This document shows, one piece after another, positions 42,601 to 57,600 of a stretch of 64,000 nucleotides of DNA. The stretch covers positions 360,946-424,945 of the forward strand of contig CALKHP010000030.1 of assembly GCA_937988775.1 (NCBI GenBank), read 5' to 3'. Below the pieces are notes generated by a model, which was not told the origin of the DNA, made no database searches, and was given only the letters and a program-made list of their open reading frames with translations. This stretch comes from an uncultured Alphaproteobacteria bacterium. Its GTDB lineage: Bacteria > Pseudomonadota > Alphaproteobacteria > Rhizobiales > Beijerinckiaceae. Positions within the stretch are counted from its first letter, which is position 1. Each line of letters starts with the position of its first letter. The position numbers were made by a program, and so were the translations under genes.

Positions 42601-45600
42601 GACCGCCGGCAGGCACGGTCACGGCGATGTCCGGATCGCTCACGCCGATGATGCGGAAGCCGTTGGCGATCTTCGGCAGGTCGGTCGGCACGCTGCTGTT
42701 GTTCGAGGCGCGGTCGCCGAAGATGGTGTCGTTGCCCGCCCCGCCCAGCAGCGTGTCGTTGCCGCGCTGGCCGAAGATCACATCGTCGCCGTCGCCGCCG
42801 TCGATATAGTCGTCGGAGGCGGCCTCGAGGTCGATGCCGAGCGCCGCGGTGTCGGGCGCCGCGCCCGCGATCACCTGCGCGCCATTGCCGTCATAGACGC
42901 CGGCGAGCAGCAGCATATCCGGATCGAGAAGCCGCGCGGCAAGGTCGCTGCGCGACACCGTCTTGCTGGAGTTGAGGTTGACCATGCTGACGATGGTGGC
43001 GACTTCCTCGAGCACCACGTCGCGATGCCAGCTGAGGTCGCTGTTCAGCAGGGCCGAGCCGTCGGCATTGTAGGCGCGCAGGATCTGGCCCTCGTCGCCG
43101 AGCAGGATGTCGACGCCGGCGCCACCCTCGATATGGTCGGCACCAAGGCCGCCGATGATCTCGTCGATGCCGTCGTCGCCGTAAAGCCGGTCGTCGCCGC
43201 GCTGGCCGAAGATGCGGTCATCGTCGGCGCCGCCATGGATTTCGTCATTGCCGCCGACCCCGTCGATCAGGTCGAAGCGCACCACGTCGCGCAGGAGCGA
43301 GGCCGCCTTGCCGGGCACCGCCGGGTCGAGCTGCCAGACCGTATCCTTCCACGATATGCCGCCGACGACCTTGCGCTGGATCAGGCCGTTATCGCCGAGG
43401 AGAACGTCCTCGCCGGCCCCGCCCTCGATATAGTCGTCGCCATCCGCGCCGCCCTGGACGTTGTGGCCGCCGATGATGTCATCGTCTCCCGCCTCGCCGA
43501 ACAGCCGGTCGTTGCCCTGCTGGCCGACGATGATGTCGTTGCCGTCATCGCCATGAACCTCGTCGTTGCCGCCGCCATCCTGGGCGGAGAGGTAGATCGA
43601 GATGACGCGCTGGTTCTCGGGCAGCGTCAGGTCGAACAGGGCATGATCGCCGAGCAGGCGATCGTCGCCGGCGCCGCCATGCATGAGATCGTCACCCGTG
43701 CCGCCAACCACGATATCGTTGCTGGCGCCGGCATCGATCACGTCGTTGCCGCCGTCGAGCGGGCTGATCGTATAGCCGCGCTGCAATTCCGCGACGCGCT
43801 CGCCGGCGATCGTCACGATGGCAAATTCGAAGCGGGCATTGTCGCCGAAGATCACGTCGGAACCCGCTCCGGTGGTGACGCTGTCGCCGAAAGCGCCGCC
43901 CGCGACGATGTTGTCGCCGTCGCCGGTGGTGATGGTATCGGCGCCGCCCTTGGCGGTGTCGATCGAATAGGCCAGCGTCGGCAAGGTGTCGTCGAATGTG
44001 GCAAAGCCGCTATCGCCGAACACGACGCTGTTGCCGGTGCCGATCCTGATCTTGTCGTTTTCGCCGCCGCCGAACACGACATGGCGGCCGTCGCCGGCCT
44101 GGATATCGTCGTCGCCGTCATACTCGGTCCAGGCGCTGCGCACCGAGGCCATCTTGCCGCCGACATAGAGCGCGATGCCGTTATCGCCGAGCACGACATC
44201 GTTGCCACCGCCCGCCGTGATCGTGTCGGCGAAGGAGCCGCCCATCAGCACATGGTCGCCGGTGCTGACGGTGATGCTGTCGTTGCCGCCATAGGCGATA
44301 TCGGTGGTCTGAACCGAGACGCGGCTGCCGTCAGTGCCGAAGATCGCCAGGCCGTTATCGCCGAGGATGACGCTGTCGCCGTTGCCGGCCGTGACGACAT
44401 CGTTGCCGTTGCCGCCCATGACGACGTTGCGCCCGTCGCCGGCGTCGATCGTGTCGTCATAGGCGATGGCGCCAAGCGCCGGCACGTAATCGGCGAAGGT
44501 GCTCTCGATGCGCAGCAGCACCTTGCCCTGGAAGGCCGCCTTGCCGTTATCGCCGAGGATGACGTCGTCGCCGCCAAGCGAGGTCACCTTGTCATTGCCC
44601 GAACCGGCAATGACGATGTTGTTGCCGGCGCCGGTCGTGATGACATCGTCGCCATAATATTGCGGATCGGTGCTCTCGATATTGGTGACGTCGCCGGCGG
44701 CATCGAACAGGATGAAGCCGTTATCGCCGAGCACGACATCGCCGATATCGTTCACGCCGCCGCCGAGTACCTTGATGGTATCGCCCGCCGAACCGCCGAC
44801 CAGGATGTTGCGGCCGCCGGCGCTGGTGATCTGGTCGGCGCCGCCGAATTCCGGATTCGTGGTCTCGACCCTTGTCGGCAAACCATTGGCGAAAGTGGCG
44901 CTGCCATTGTCGCCGACCACGACATCCTGCCCGCCGGTGCTCTTGAGGATATCGGAGCCGAAGCCGCCGAACACGATGTTCGGGCCGTCGCCGGCATCGA
45001 TCTCGTCATCGCCGCCAACCGAGGGGTTGGAGGTCTCGACCTTGATGACGGCACGGTCGCGCATCATGTCGAGCGTGCCGGCGACCAGCACGAGCGTGGA
45101 ACCGTCGATCTCCGGTTGCTGGGTGATGATGCCGTGGTCGCCGATGATGAAGTCGCCGGCTGCGCCGCCGGTGATGATGTCGGCGCCGGGCGTCTCGGTG
45201 ACGTGATGCGCGTTCACGCCGTCATCGTCGATGCTGACGGTGCGCTTCAGGTAATCGACGTCGAAGGAGGAGTCGCCGATAATCCAGTTCTTGCCGGTCT
45301 GGCCGCCGAAAATCGTATCGGCATCGCCGCCGCCGGCAATGAAATTGGTGCCCTTGCCGCCGGTCAGCGTGTCCTCGCCCTCGCCGCCGTCGATGACGAC
45401 GACGCCGGAGGCACCCGAGGCATCGATGATGTCGTTGCCGGTGTTGGTGAAATCGTAGGCGGTCCCGTTCGGAGCGCCGGGGATGGCGCTGTAGCGCTTG
45501 CCGTTGGCGGAGGTATCGCCGAACAGCACCACCGGCCCGGTGCTGCCGGTCACGGTGAGCGTGTCGCTGCCGCCGCCGCCATGCACGACGGTCAGCGTCG

Positions 45601-48600
45601 CATCCTTGGTGCTGGCGATGGTGAAGTTGTCATCGGCCTTTCCGAGCAGCACCTCGACCACCTGCATGTTGGCGTAGGTGATGCCGCGCGCCACATCCTG
45701 CGGCGGGTTGCCGTCGTTGTAATCCACCGAGAGCGGATCGGGCGGCATGCCGAGGCCGGAAATATGCGTGTCGGTGAGCAGGCCGGTGAGCGGGGCCGCA
45801 GCGGTGTCGCTGAACACGATCAACTGGTCGACATCGACGCCCGTGCTAGGCCCGACCTCGCGCTCCACCACCGGATTGAACTCGTCGGGCAGCGCCACGG
45901 ACGGCGTCAGCGAGCGATCTTCCGGCCCGACGCCACCATCCACGAAGAGAGGTCCGCCGATGCGCGTGAGGTCGTGCGGCTGCTGCGAGAACACGCGGAC
46001 ATGGTCGGGCGGCGGCGGCGCAACCGTGCCGTCAAACGCCAGGTTGACCGTGACCGGCTGATCCCAGTTGCTGTCGTCGAAGGTGACGGAATAGCCGTCC
46101 CCGTCCTTCACCACGCGCGGCGAAAGCGCGAGATCGACCTTGGCCTGGGCGTCGATGACGAGGTGGACGGTGACTGGTGCGGTCGGCTTCGTCGTCAACA
46201 CGATCTGATAACTGTCGGTCTCCCCGGCCTGCGAGACGGTGGTGCCGGTGCCGGTCGTGATGATGCGGACCGCGGCCGTATCGGAATCGATGACCTCGAC
46301 GCTGACCTTCTGCGTATCGACATCGGCGTAGACGCCGTCCGGCCGGTCGGAGGTCACGGTATTGCTGACGGTGACGACCTGCCGGTTCTCAGGGATGCCA
46401 TCGGCCGGCGACGACACGAGCACGCTCTGCGCGTCGTTCCAGGCAAAGACATTGTTGCCGGCATCGGCGACGAGGCCGAACTTGATCGTCGGGCGGTCGA
46501 GCGTGACCTGGCTGCTGCTGGCCGAGAGCGTGACGGTGACGATTTCGTTGGCCGCCGGCGGCTTGCTGAGCGCGACCGTGTAGCTGTCGCCCGCGCCGCC
46601 CTCTGACACGCTGGTCGTGCCGCCGCTCTCGGTGATGATCGCATCCGGCTTGTCGTCGTCGAGCACGGTGACGAGCACGTTGGGGATCTGGAAATTATCC
46701 AGCGCCGCCGGGCTGCCATCGGCGTTGCGGTTGATCACCGAATGGCTGATGGCGACGACAGTCTTGCCTTCCTCGGCCTGATCGGAGATCGCCTTGACGT
46801 AGATGCGCTGGCCGGCGGTCCAATTGCCATTGTCGAAGGCGACGGTCACGGCCTCGTGCCAATCGTCGGCGTTGCCGGTCAGCGACACCAGGATGGTCTG
46901 GCCGTGCTTCTCGCGCTGCTGCGCGGAGGCCTGTGCGGCCGAAATCGTGACATAGGCGATCGTGCCCAGCACGGGCGCCGTCGGCAGCTTCAGCATATAG
47001 CTGTCGATCGAGGTCGGGTCGTCCTCCTTGACGAGCAGGCCGTCGCCGCTATCAACGGAGACCACCGTGCTGCCCTTGGTGGTCAGGTCGATGCCGGGCG
47101 TGAACAGGCCGTTATAACGTGGGTCGGCGCTGCTCACGGTGTGGGTGATGGTGCCGCTATCGCCGCCGCTGTCGTCGGAAATCACCGGCATCACGACGTC
47201 GCCCGCGACATTGAACGTGTCGCTGCCGAGGCCGCCAATCAGCGTGGTGACGAGATTGTCGGGGGTCGACAGCACATAGAACGTGTCGTCGCCCTCGAGC
47301 CCGTCGACATCGAGCGCCTCGGCATTGGAGATGCGGATCGTCAACCCGGCGCCGTAGACGCCATCCTTGGTGATGACGAACGTGTCGGGAAGCTCGGTGC
47401 CCAGCACCACGACCTTATCGAAGCCGGCGCCGCCATCAATATCGACCGGGGCGTTGATATTGTACTGGATGAGGTCGTCGCCGTTGCCGCCATTGACCTT
47501 GACGTTGACACCATCGCCAAGCGCGAAGGCGCGGATGACGAACTCGTCATTGCCGTCCTCACCCTCGAGGCGCAGGTCCGCGTGGTTGGAATAGACGACG
47601 AACTTGTCCTTGCCGTCACCGCCATAAAGCACCGCCGGGACGGTAATGCCGTTGGACAGGTAGCCGAGCGTGGTCTTGGTCGTGGCGAAGCGATCCTCTT
47701 CCGAAATGATGGCGTAAGAGCCATTCACCGGGTCGAGCTTGCCGTCGGCATCAACCTTCTCGTTGCGCGAGCTGCCGAACATCTGGCCGACCTGGAAAAA
47801 GTCGTCGCCCTCGCCGCCATCCACGGTCAGGATCGCCGCATTGTCGTCGAAGTAGAAACTGTCGTCGCCGGCATTGCCCTCGACGATGACGCGCCCGTTG
47901 CTCGTGGCATCATAATTGATGCGCTCGACGGAGGGCTGATAGCCGCCGCTGCCATCGGGTACCATATGGGCGATGAAATTCTTGCGGAACAGGAACGTAT
48001 CCGCGTCGCTCGTGCCATTGATGGTCAATGTGTCGACGCCATCGTCGCCCGCGCCGCTGTCGCGGATGTTCATGACATAGTCGCTGGCGCCGGCGATGTT
48101 GACGACGACCGCGTCGGTGCCGCCCTCGCCGTCGATGATCAGTTCGTCACGGATGATACGGCCGGTGCCGTCCCTGCCGAAAGCCGGCAGGCCGTTCGGC
48201 CCGGGCGCGACATCCTCGCCCAGATACGTGGTCATCGACGGCAGCTTGTTGACGGTGATCAGGTCGTCGCCGCCGCCGCCACGGACCAGCGTGTTGCCGC
48301 GCAACGCCGCGACGTCGAGCAGGATATCGTCCTTGTCGGAACCGCCCATGATCTCGATCTGCGGCGCCTGCAGCGTGCCGTAAAGTCTGATGCGCGAACC
48401 GATGCCGGGATCGGGATCGGCCACGCCCGGTGCCTGATAGTCGCCGGCGATCAGGATCTTGGTCGGCGAGATGATCACGGCAGTCGCATCGACATAGACG
48501 TCGTCGCCCGCCAACAGGCGCACGTCGCCCGAGGCCGCTTCCAGCGTCACGTTCGCCGCAACATGGATATCGTCAGGCAGAGCGTCGTCGCCCAATCCGG

Positions 48601-51600
48601 AGGCTTCGTTGTCATCCTCGGCCCAGAATTCGAGCGTGGCCTTCTCGGCGATGCTGCTCTCGGTAATGACGATCGGGCTCGACGCCATGATGTAGGCGCC
48701 GCCGCCGGCATTGACGCCGGATATCTGCTCCCTGACCCCGCCGACCTCAAGCGCACCGAGATTCTGGACCCAGGTATCGCCCTCGTAGGACCAGGATTCG
48801 AGGTTGCTCACCGCAGTCGTCACCCGCTTCGAGCTGGTGCCGATGCTCTTGGACGCGAACAGATAGGTCTTGCGCGACACGACATTGGCGAGGCCGTCGC
48901 CGCGCCCGTTCAGGATGCTGCCGTTGACCGCGGTGACGAAGGCCACCGCCTTATCGAACACCTCGCCACCGTCCGTGCCCGGACCGACCTCGTTGAGATA
49001 GAGATCGCCGATCGATTCGATCAGGTAGATGCTGCCGATATCGGTATGGGCCGAAACCGTGCCCTGCGCCGATGCGGAACTGTCGATATCCAGTTCGTTG
49101 CCGGCCGTGCCGATGCCGAGATGGGCGGTGAGGCTGATGCTGCGGCCGATCACGTCGGGCTTGGGCAACACCAGTGCGCGCGTCGGGTAAGCAGGGTCAA
49201 TGTTCGAATCCGGCACCAGGACAGCGTTATAGGCAGGGTCGGGCCGCTCGGCATCAATGATCGAGCCTTCGGCCGTAACCAGCGTCACATCGCCAGCCAG
49301 CGAGTGGATGCCGCGCACGTTCATGTCGCCATGCGTCTCGGTCAGGAAGATCGAGCCGCCGGCGGTGGCGATGATGGTGCCGCGGTTGGTGGCGTCGATC
49401 GCAGGATCGCTCGACAGGGCGCCGTTCACGTCGATCTCGAGCGGATTGGCGCTGGTGCCGATCGTGCCGGCGGCGGTGAGCAGGATGTGCTGCGCCTGCA
49501 CCTTGGTGGCGTCCGAGCCTGGCAGCGCGTCGAGGATCGACTGCGCCGTCGCGGTGAGGAAGGCGTTGCCGCTGCGTGAATAAACCGATTCCACGCGCAG
49601 ATCGCTGGTCGGCGCCGTGATGCGCACGTCGTCCTGGGCCCGGGCGATCAGCCCGCCAGCGCCGCGCATCGTCACGGTCACCGGCTTGCCGTCCTCGCCG
49701 ATATGGCCCCTGCCCGCCTCGAGCAGGATATTGGCGCCGTCGAGATTGACGCCGGACGAGGCGCCGTCGATCAGGCTGCCGCTGGTCTTGATGCGGATGT
49801 CGTCGCCGTCGACCGTGCCGTCGCCAGCGACGATGTTGCCGAGCCTGATCGTGCTTTCCGAGCCGAGATAGACGGCCCCGCCAGCCTTGGCCGTCACCGT
49901 ATCGGCGGCCGTCAGGTCGATATCCTCGCGGCGGTTGATGAGGATGCGGGTGATGCGCTGGGTCGTGCTCATCGGATCGTCGACCACCGCCGCCAGGGTG
50001 ACGGTACGGCCGAGTTCCGCGACCATCGTCTGTTCGGACTTGAGATTGACGACGATGGTGTTGCCGCTCACCGAGGCAACGGTGAAATACGCGTTATCCT
50101 CGGTCGTGTTCTGGGTATTGCCGGCGATGTAGAGCAGATCGCCCGCCTTGAACATGCCGGCGGGCCAGCTGCCCGTGGTGAGGGTGATGACGCCGTGCGT
50201 GGCATCGGATTGCGAGAAGTTGACGACGTTCGAAGCGGTGAACGCGCTCGAGATCACGCCCGGCGCAGTTTCGTAGCCGCCGACATAGACGATGTCCTGG
50301 CGCTCCGCTGCCGCCAGTGCGACACGCTGCTCCTCGCTCAGGGGAAGATGCTGGTTGCCGTCGCCGAGATCGATCGTCATCCCGTCCTGAACGCTGCCGA
50401 CGCTGCTATGGGCGTGAATTTCGATCTTGTTGGCGACGATGTTGGAGCCTTCGATCACCACCTCGGTATCGGTCACCGATTTGGTCAGGCCCGAGCCGAA
50501 GGCATTGAGCAATTCGCTCTCCGACCAGACCTTGATCGAGCCGGTCAACTGGTCGGCCTTGGCGCCGACCGCGAACAATAGCTTGTAGCCGAAGGTCCGC
50601 GCAGCATTCTTCTGCGTCTCGTTGAGCGCGCCGAAGGTCTCGTTGAGCTTGCGGTACTCGGCGGTCTGGATATTGCGCTCGGTCTGGATGCCGCTGGCGA
50701 CATAGGCATCGAGCGCATCGCCGGTGTAGCCGCTCAACTGGCCCTGCTGCTGCAGGGCGGCGGTGAGGTCGGTGAGTTGCTGCCCGGTGATCGCGACAAC
50801 ATATTGCGGGTCGAATTTCGTCGGATCGGCCTGGCCGGCACGATAACCCCAATATGTGTCGTAGTCGGCCTTGATCTCAGCGCTCATGAACAGCGCGGTG
50901 TCCTGCTGGGTTTCGCCGAGCCGGCCGAACATCTTGTCAAGATCGGCGTAATCGGCGCGTTCGGCCGCGCTCAGGCCGACGGCGGTGGCGGGATCGTAGG
51001 TCTGGGAATTGGGCTGGGTGTGCCGATACGCCCAATACTGCTGGTAGGCGGCATCGATATCCGGCCGGTAGACGGCGCCGTAACCGGCATATGTCGTCGC
51101 CAGTTCGGCCAGTTGCGCGCTTCTGTTCTGCTCGAGCGTGTCAATCGCAGCCTGCCCGTCGACTGCCCCGAGCGTATCAAGATAATATTGTTTCTCGGCG
51201 GCGCTGAGCGTGACGTGACCCGTATTGTCGGCGCTCAGCTTCAGGCGCCAGTAGGCATCGTACTGGCCGCGCGTCATCAATTCGTAGTTGAGAATCGTGG
51301 CGTTGACCTTGTCCTGCGCGCCCGTGGTGTTGGTGAGTTGCAGGTCGGTCCAAACGCCGGCCTTCAGTTCGTCATAGGTGCGCTTGTCCTTGATGGCGGT
51401 GTCGTCGGTGTCGAGCAGCGATCCCGTCTTGATCTCGATCCAGACATTGCCTTCGGTCTTGACGCGCTCCAGGTGCAGGTCGCCCGTCTTCTCCGAGACG
51501 AAGATGTCGTTGCGGGCGGTGATGTTGACGCGATCGTCGTTGGTATCTCCAGATTCCAGCGTCAGCGGCCGGAGCGTGCCGTTGCCGACGCCGCCCTGCG

Positions 51601-54600
51601 CGCCCCCCGGCAGGCCGCCCGTATAGGTATCGGCGGTCAGCGTGATCGACTTGCCCTGGACAAGGCCCGGAAGGTAGGTGCCGGGCGCTGCATCGGCGAC
51701 CACGATACCGCCATGCGCCTGCAGCGTGACATTGCCGTTATCGGCGACGACGGAATTGACCGACATGTCGCCGGAGCGTTCGGTGATGAAGATGTCGCCG
51801 GCGGCCGAGTGGCCGGTCAGGTAGGCATAGGCGGTCGTCTTGCTGTAGCCCGACGGGTAGGTATCGATCAGATCGGTCTGCAGCGGCAGCAGCGCGGTGC
51901 CGATGCCGTTCCTGCCATCGAGCGTGATGCGCACGCCCTGAACGACGGAATCCTCGTTCCGGGCCTCGATCACCGTATTCGACCGCACCTCGGTCAGGCC
52001 GGTATCGTTATAGATGCCATTGCCGATGATGACCTTGCCGGCGCCGGTCGAATTGACCTTCACCGTCGCCTCGTCATAGCCGATGAAGCTGATCTGTACC
52101 GGCCGGTCCGCCTCGATCGTGCTCGTCGAGGTGGTCTGCACGCGCTGCTCGACCGTGAACTTCTGATAATAGGTCTTCTTGCCGTACCAGGTGCTGGTCG
52201 TCCATTTATCGCCCGGCGTCGGGGCGGTCTGGCTCAGGATCAACTGCTTCGAGACGTTGGTATAGGGGCTGGAAACGTCGCTGCGGAAGAAGTAGTCGCT
52301 GCCGGGAACCAGTGTTGCCTTGCCGATCTGCGTGTATTCGACATCGACGACATTATCGGGGTCTTTGGCAAGGGCATCGATGCCGATCCACGCCGACGTG
52401 CCATAGGTCGTGGTGACGGCGACTTTCGTCAGCGTCGCGATCGACCAGCCGTAGCGCCAACCCTGCGCGGGCTGGTAAACGGATGCGTAGTTCCAGGTCC
52501 CCGCATTATCCGTGCCGCCAGTGGTCGTGGTCACGGCATCGCCGACCTTCACGACCCTCTTCGTCGCCTCGGTGGTCTGGTTCACATGATCCGGCACAGT
52601 GACGTCGGGAGCGAATTGCGTCACGCGCACCTTGACCGTGCCGTCGAGCTGCGTCTGGTACCAGGTCTGCTCGTAGCCGCCGTCGGTGCGCTTGGCCTTG
52701 TCGTTGAGGATGATGGTGCCGAGGCCGCGCTCGGTGACGTCGATCCGATTGATCAGCACGTCGTAATCGGAAGCGTTGTTGAGCGTGACGTTGACGTAAG
52801 CTCCGAGCGCCTTGATCTGGCCGTTGCCGGTATTCATCAGATTGCCGGTGATGGTGATCGATCCGGCCGGCGTCCTGAATTCCTGGATGACGATCTTGCC
52901 GAGATCCGAATCCCAGTACGCCTTGAATTCGTTGTATTGGGCGGTCTTGAGCATGACCTTGCCGCCCTGGATCTTGCCCGAGGCGATATCCTTCTTGATC
53001 TGCGCGATCTCGGCGATCGTCGCGGCGCCGATGTTGAGCACGTAATCGCTCGAGCCGCTCTGGATCAGGCCATTCAGATTGATGTATTCGGCATTGATCG
53101 AAATCACGCCGGCATAGATGCCGCTCGACGGCGGCAGGCCCAGTTCGGTGGTGACGTCCGCGCTCGTGGCCGCCCCCATCCCGTCGGGAGGCGAGATCTG
53201 CTTCCACGCATCATACGGGTTCCCGCCGGTCTGGAAGACGCTGCCCGGCGGCAGGTCGACCACGAACATGCCGAAGGTGATCACGTTCAGCTTGGCGCTG
53301 TTGATGTCGGCCGTGATCGTGATGTCGCCCGAGCCGACACTGTTGTCGATGGTCACATCCGTCGTGATCGCCTCGATGGCGCCGGAAATGGTGATGCCCG
53401 GCCACGGCGTCTTGTCGGTATCGACGATCAGCGTGTTCTTGATCAGCACCGTATTGTTGGAAACAACGCCGAACGTGCGGGTGATATCGAGGTTGACGGC
53501 GCCCGGCACCAGCTTGGGCTCACCGCCACGCTGGCCATCGGAATTGTCTTCATCGGCGTTGTCCTGATTCTGGCCGGCGATGACGGCGTTCATCATGGAG
53601 CGCAAGGTGGCCGGATCGTTCGAGTCGGTATCGACTTCCGAGATTTCGTTCTGGAAGCCGTTGAAATAGACGCCGCCGTTATTCTCCGGGATGTAGATGC
53701 CGCCGATATCGAGATAGGCGGAGGTGTTGTTGGTGATGGTGACGCTGACATTTCCCGGCGCGTCGAGCGTGCCGGCGCCCTGGAGCACGTCGCCACGGAT
53801 ATCGATGTAGCCGGCTTCGGCCAGGATCGGGTCGACATGGATGGTGAGCACATCCTTGTGGACCGGCAGATATCCGAATTGCGGCACGCCGTTCACGACC
53901 TTCTGCGATCCATCCGGATTGAGCACCGGCACCTGCTCGACCAAGCCGAGGAACTTGAGTTCATCGGTCATGCGCTGGATTTCGCGGTCGTAGAACGCGA
54001 CCAGATCCGGATCGTTGAGATAGGCTGCCTTTTTCTGCTCCGCCTCGGCGATCAACGCGAAATAGTTCGAGGATAGCGGCGCATTCGTGATGCTCGTCGA
54101 CACGGTGTCGGAGCCGGCTCCGCTGACGTCGAATGTGGGGTTGGCCGCCGTGCCGCCGAGATTGTCGATGAGGATGTTGATGTTGCGGTTGAGGCCGGTC
54201 CTGACCGTGCCGTCGACGGTGACGATGGCATGGGAATCCGTATGCGCCGTGCCGTCGAACTGCGAATAGGCGTTGCCGCCGAGCGCCTTGTCGATCGCGC
54301 CGACCAGTGACGAGGCCCAGTTCACCGCCTTGCCCTGCGAGGTCATGTCGGCGAAGCCGGACTTGTCGGAGAACAGCCGGACGTTGCCGCCGGTCTCGAC
54401 CAGCGCGCCGGCGAAGATGGTGATGAGGTTGCGCTGATAGAGCAGCGCGTCGGAAACGACGTGATCGATCGGAATGACGCTGCCGGCGAACGTATCGCTG
54501 TAGACGGCGACGCGATAGACATCGTGATCGGAATTGGCGTCCATGCCCGACAGCATGTTGACGTCGGCCAGCGCCTTGATGTGACTGCCGTTGCCGACCA

Positions 54601-57600
54601 GGATGCTGTTGGTCGGGCTCAGGTCGATGGTGGCGTCGGCCACCGAAACCGTCACGCCGCCGTAATTGTCGACGCTCACATGCAATTCGGCATCGGCATC
54701 GGTATCGGCCTTGAGGTCGATCTCGCCGACGGTGTTCAGCTCGACATGGTTGGCGACGCCGGTATTGGTGCCGATCTGCACCGTGGCGAAGACATTATCG
54801 GCATCCAGCTTGCTCTCGGCGCCAATGCCGGAGCCGAGCCCGCCGCCCTTGTAGGACACGTTCTCGTAGAACTTGATCTGGTTGCGCGCGGCAAGCGTGA
54901 ATTCGCCCGCGTCGATCGAGGTGCCGATCACGTTGAGATGGGCGTTGTCGTTCACCAGCGTCGTGGTGTTGAGCGTCAGATGCGTGTCACTGGTCACGCC
55001 CGCGCCAGTGAACAATCCGCCTGTGCTGCCGTTGACGTTGTCGCCGATATTCGGCTTGTCGAAGCGGTTGAGCGCGGTGGCGTTGATCGCGTAGGCCGTG
55101 ACGCTGGCGCCATTGCCGACGATGACGTTCGAGGTCGAGTTGATCGTGTTGTCGGCCTCGGCGCCGGAGCCCGACAGCACGCCGTAGGCGCTGGTGACGA
55201 TCACCGTGTTGGCGCGCGCCAGATGATCGGAGGTCATGCTGAAGCGGCCGGCAATGCCCTGGTAGCTGGCAAAGGCGTCGGCGCTCTCGCCCGGCAATTG
55301 ACTGGCCGCCTTGGTGAGCAGGACTTGCGCGTGATTGCCGAGGACGGCCTGCGTGACGGCATCCGATCGCGTATCGGCGATCGCCGCCGCACCGGCGATC
55401 GCGCCGCCGGCGCCGGGCGAGGAGGTCGCCTGGTTGTCGTCGCTGCCCAGCGCCGAGATGCTCATCGCGCCGGCGCTGATCATCACAGAATCCGCCACGC
55501 TGGCCGTGGTGTTGGCGACCGGCACGCCATTATCGGCATGCTGAGCCGAGCTGGCATTGGCCTTGGTGACGCCAACCCCGACCAGCCCGTAGGCGGCGCT
55601 GTTGGAATCAGCGCGCTGGCGGCTGTCATTCTGCGCCGCGACGCTGACGGCGCGCGCCGCCGTGATCATCGTGCCGGCGCCCAGCACCGCGACCACCGTG
55701 CTGGTATTGCTCGCATTCGTCACCGTCGAATCGACGCCGATCAGCCCGCCGGCAAGCCCCTGCGCCTTCGCGAAGGCCGTATCGCCGCTCGAGGGCAGCG
55801 TCTGGCGCGCGGACACGCGCAGGCTGTCGACATCGAAATGCGCATTGCCGGTCTCGGCGCTGACACGGGTGTCGACCGTCGCCTTGGCCAGCGACACGCC
55901 GACCGCCGCCGTGCCGGCATTGATGCCGGCCGACTGCGCGCGCGCCTTGGGCGTCATGGTCGCTTCGATACTGACGGCGCCGGCCGTGACCGTGGCGTCC
56001 GAAATCTCCGCCGAGACTTCCGACAGAATGTCGGACTGCGACACGGCGCCGCCGGCGGCAAAGCCGAAAATGCCGGCGGCGACCGCGAAGGCGCTGACCT
56101 CGCTCGAGACCGAGGACGTATCCTGCGCGCTCACGCTCAGCGCGCCGTTGACGGCGAGCGTGCTGGTCTTGATCCAGGCGTCGGTATGGGAGGTGGTGGT
56201 GTTGAGCGTGACGGCGCCGCCGCCCGCAATCGTGATGCCGAAATCCGTCGAGGCCGCCACCGAGGCCATGAAGGCGGTCGAGTTCAGCGTGGCGATTTCC
56301 CCGGCATTGATCGAGAACACGCCGCTATTGGCCTGATAGGCCGGCATGACACGCGGCGGGAAGACCGGAGGAGAGCCCGGCACCATCTGGATCGGCCCGC
56401 TGCCCGGCAACGTGTAGATATAGCCGTTCGACTCCACCGGAATCTGGCCGGTGACGGTGATCGCGGCATTCTGGGCATAGGCTTCGATATCGTTGGAGAT
56501 GACGTTCTCGGCATAGGCGACGCCGAGCGCGACCGCGCTGCTGCCGCCACCGAAGCCGACCGCGACCGCGACCGCCGCGGCGCCCACGAAGGCATTGATG
56601 CTGGACGTGTCGAGCGCGGCGATGGCAATGTCGCCGGCCTTGACGATGCCGCCGTCGATGAATGCATGCGCGTCGACCCCGACGCGGTTGAGCGTGACGG
56701 CGGCAGCGCCGGCGGCGCTGAAGGAATACATGCCGGCCGCGATCGCGACCGATGCCGCCGCGACATTGGCGCTGATCGACTGCTCGGATTTCGCGGCGGC
56801 GGCGAGCTTGCCGTAGGTATCGACGTCGCTGCCCTGCAGATAGGCCGAGACCTCCACCGGCATGCGCGTTCCGCCGAGGTCGTAGCCGATCGCGTTCAGC
56901 GCCACGCCAAAGCCGAGCGAGGCGCCGACCGCCACGCCGCCGATCGACACTCCCGCCGCCAGCGCGACGATATTGGCCGCGATGGCCGAGTTGTTCGTGG
57001 CGTTGAAGGCGATGTCGCCGCCCGCCTTGAGCGTGCTGTCGAGCGCATAGGCGCGCGTGCCGCCGGTGATGACGTTCGTCGCCACCGCGCCGCCGCCGGC
57101 AACGGAGACGCCGACGGCGCCGCCCGAGATCGCGACAGCGGCCGCGGCCGAAATCGCGCCGATGGTGGCGTTTTCCGAAGCCGACACGCTGATCGTTCCG
57201 GCCGCCGGCGCCTGCGCCGGCCGGTTCGTCTCCACGCCGGCATCGGTATAGGTCGGATCATATGCTGGAATGTCGGTGACAGCGACATCGGCAAAGTCGA
57301 GATGGGCATCGACATCGTTGGCGATGCTGTTCCTGGCGATGGCAACGCTGACGCTGACACTGACGCCAACCGCGCCGAAGGCGGCCGCGACAGCAGCCGC
57401 GCCGGCCGTGGCGGTGATCGTCGAACTATCCTCGGCGCTCACGGCAACATCGGCGGCGCGGATCGTCGCCTTGTCGGCAGCGGACGCGCCGGTGATCGAG
57501 GCTTCGGTGAGAACACCGATCATATTCTCGGTATAGACGCCGGCACCGGCCACGCCGACGCCGACGGTGCCGCCGGCGACCGCAGCCGACCCCGCGACGA

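Noticed and set aside
39284..46606. A plus-strand open frame of 2,440 codons
   Set aside because: It lies antisense to the RTX block and tail of the giant protein. Its translation is rich in Asp/Ile/Val/Ala pseudo-repeats mirroring the RTX codons and shows no domain. The minus-strand frame has real motifs.
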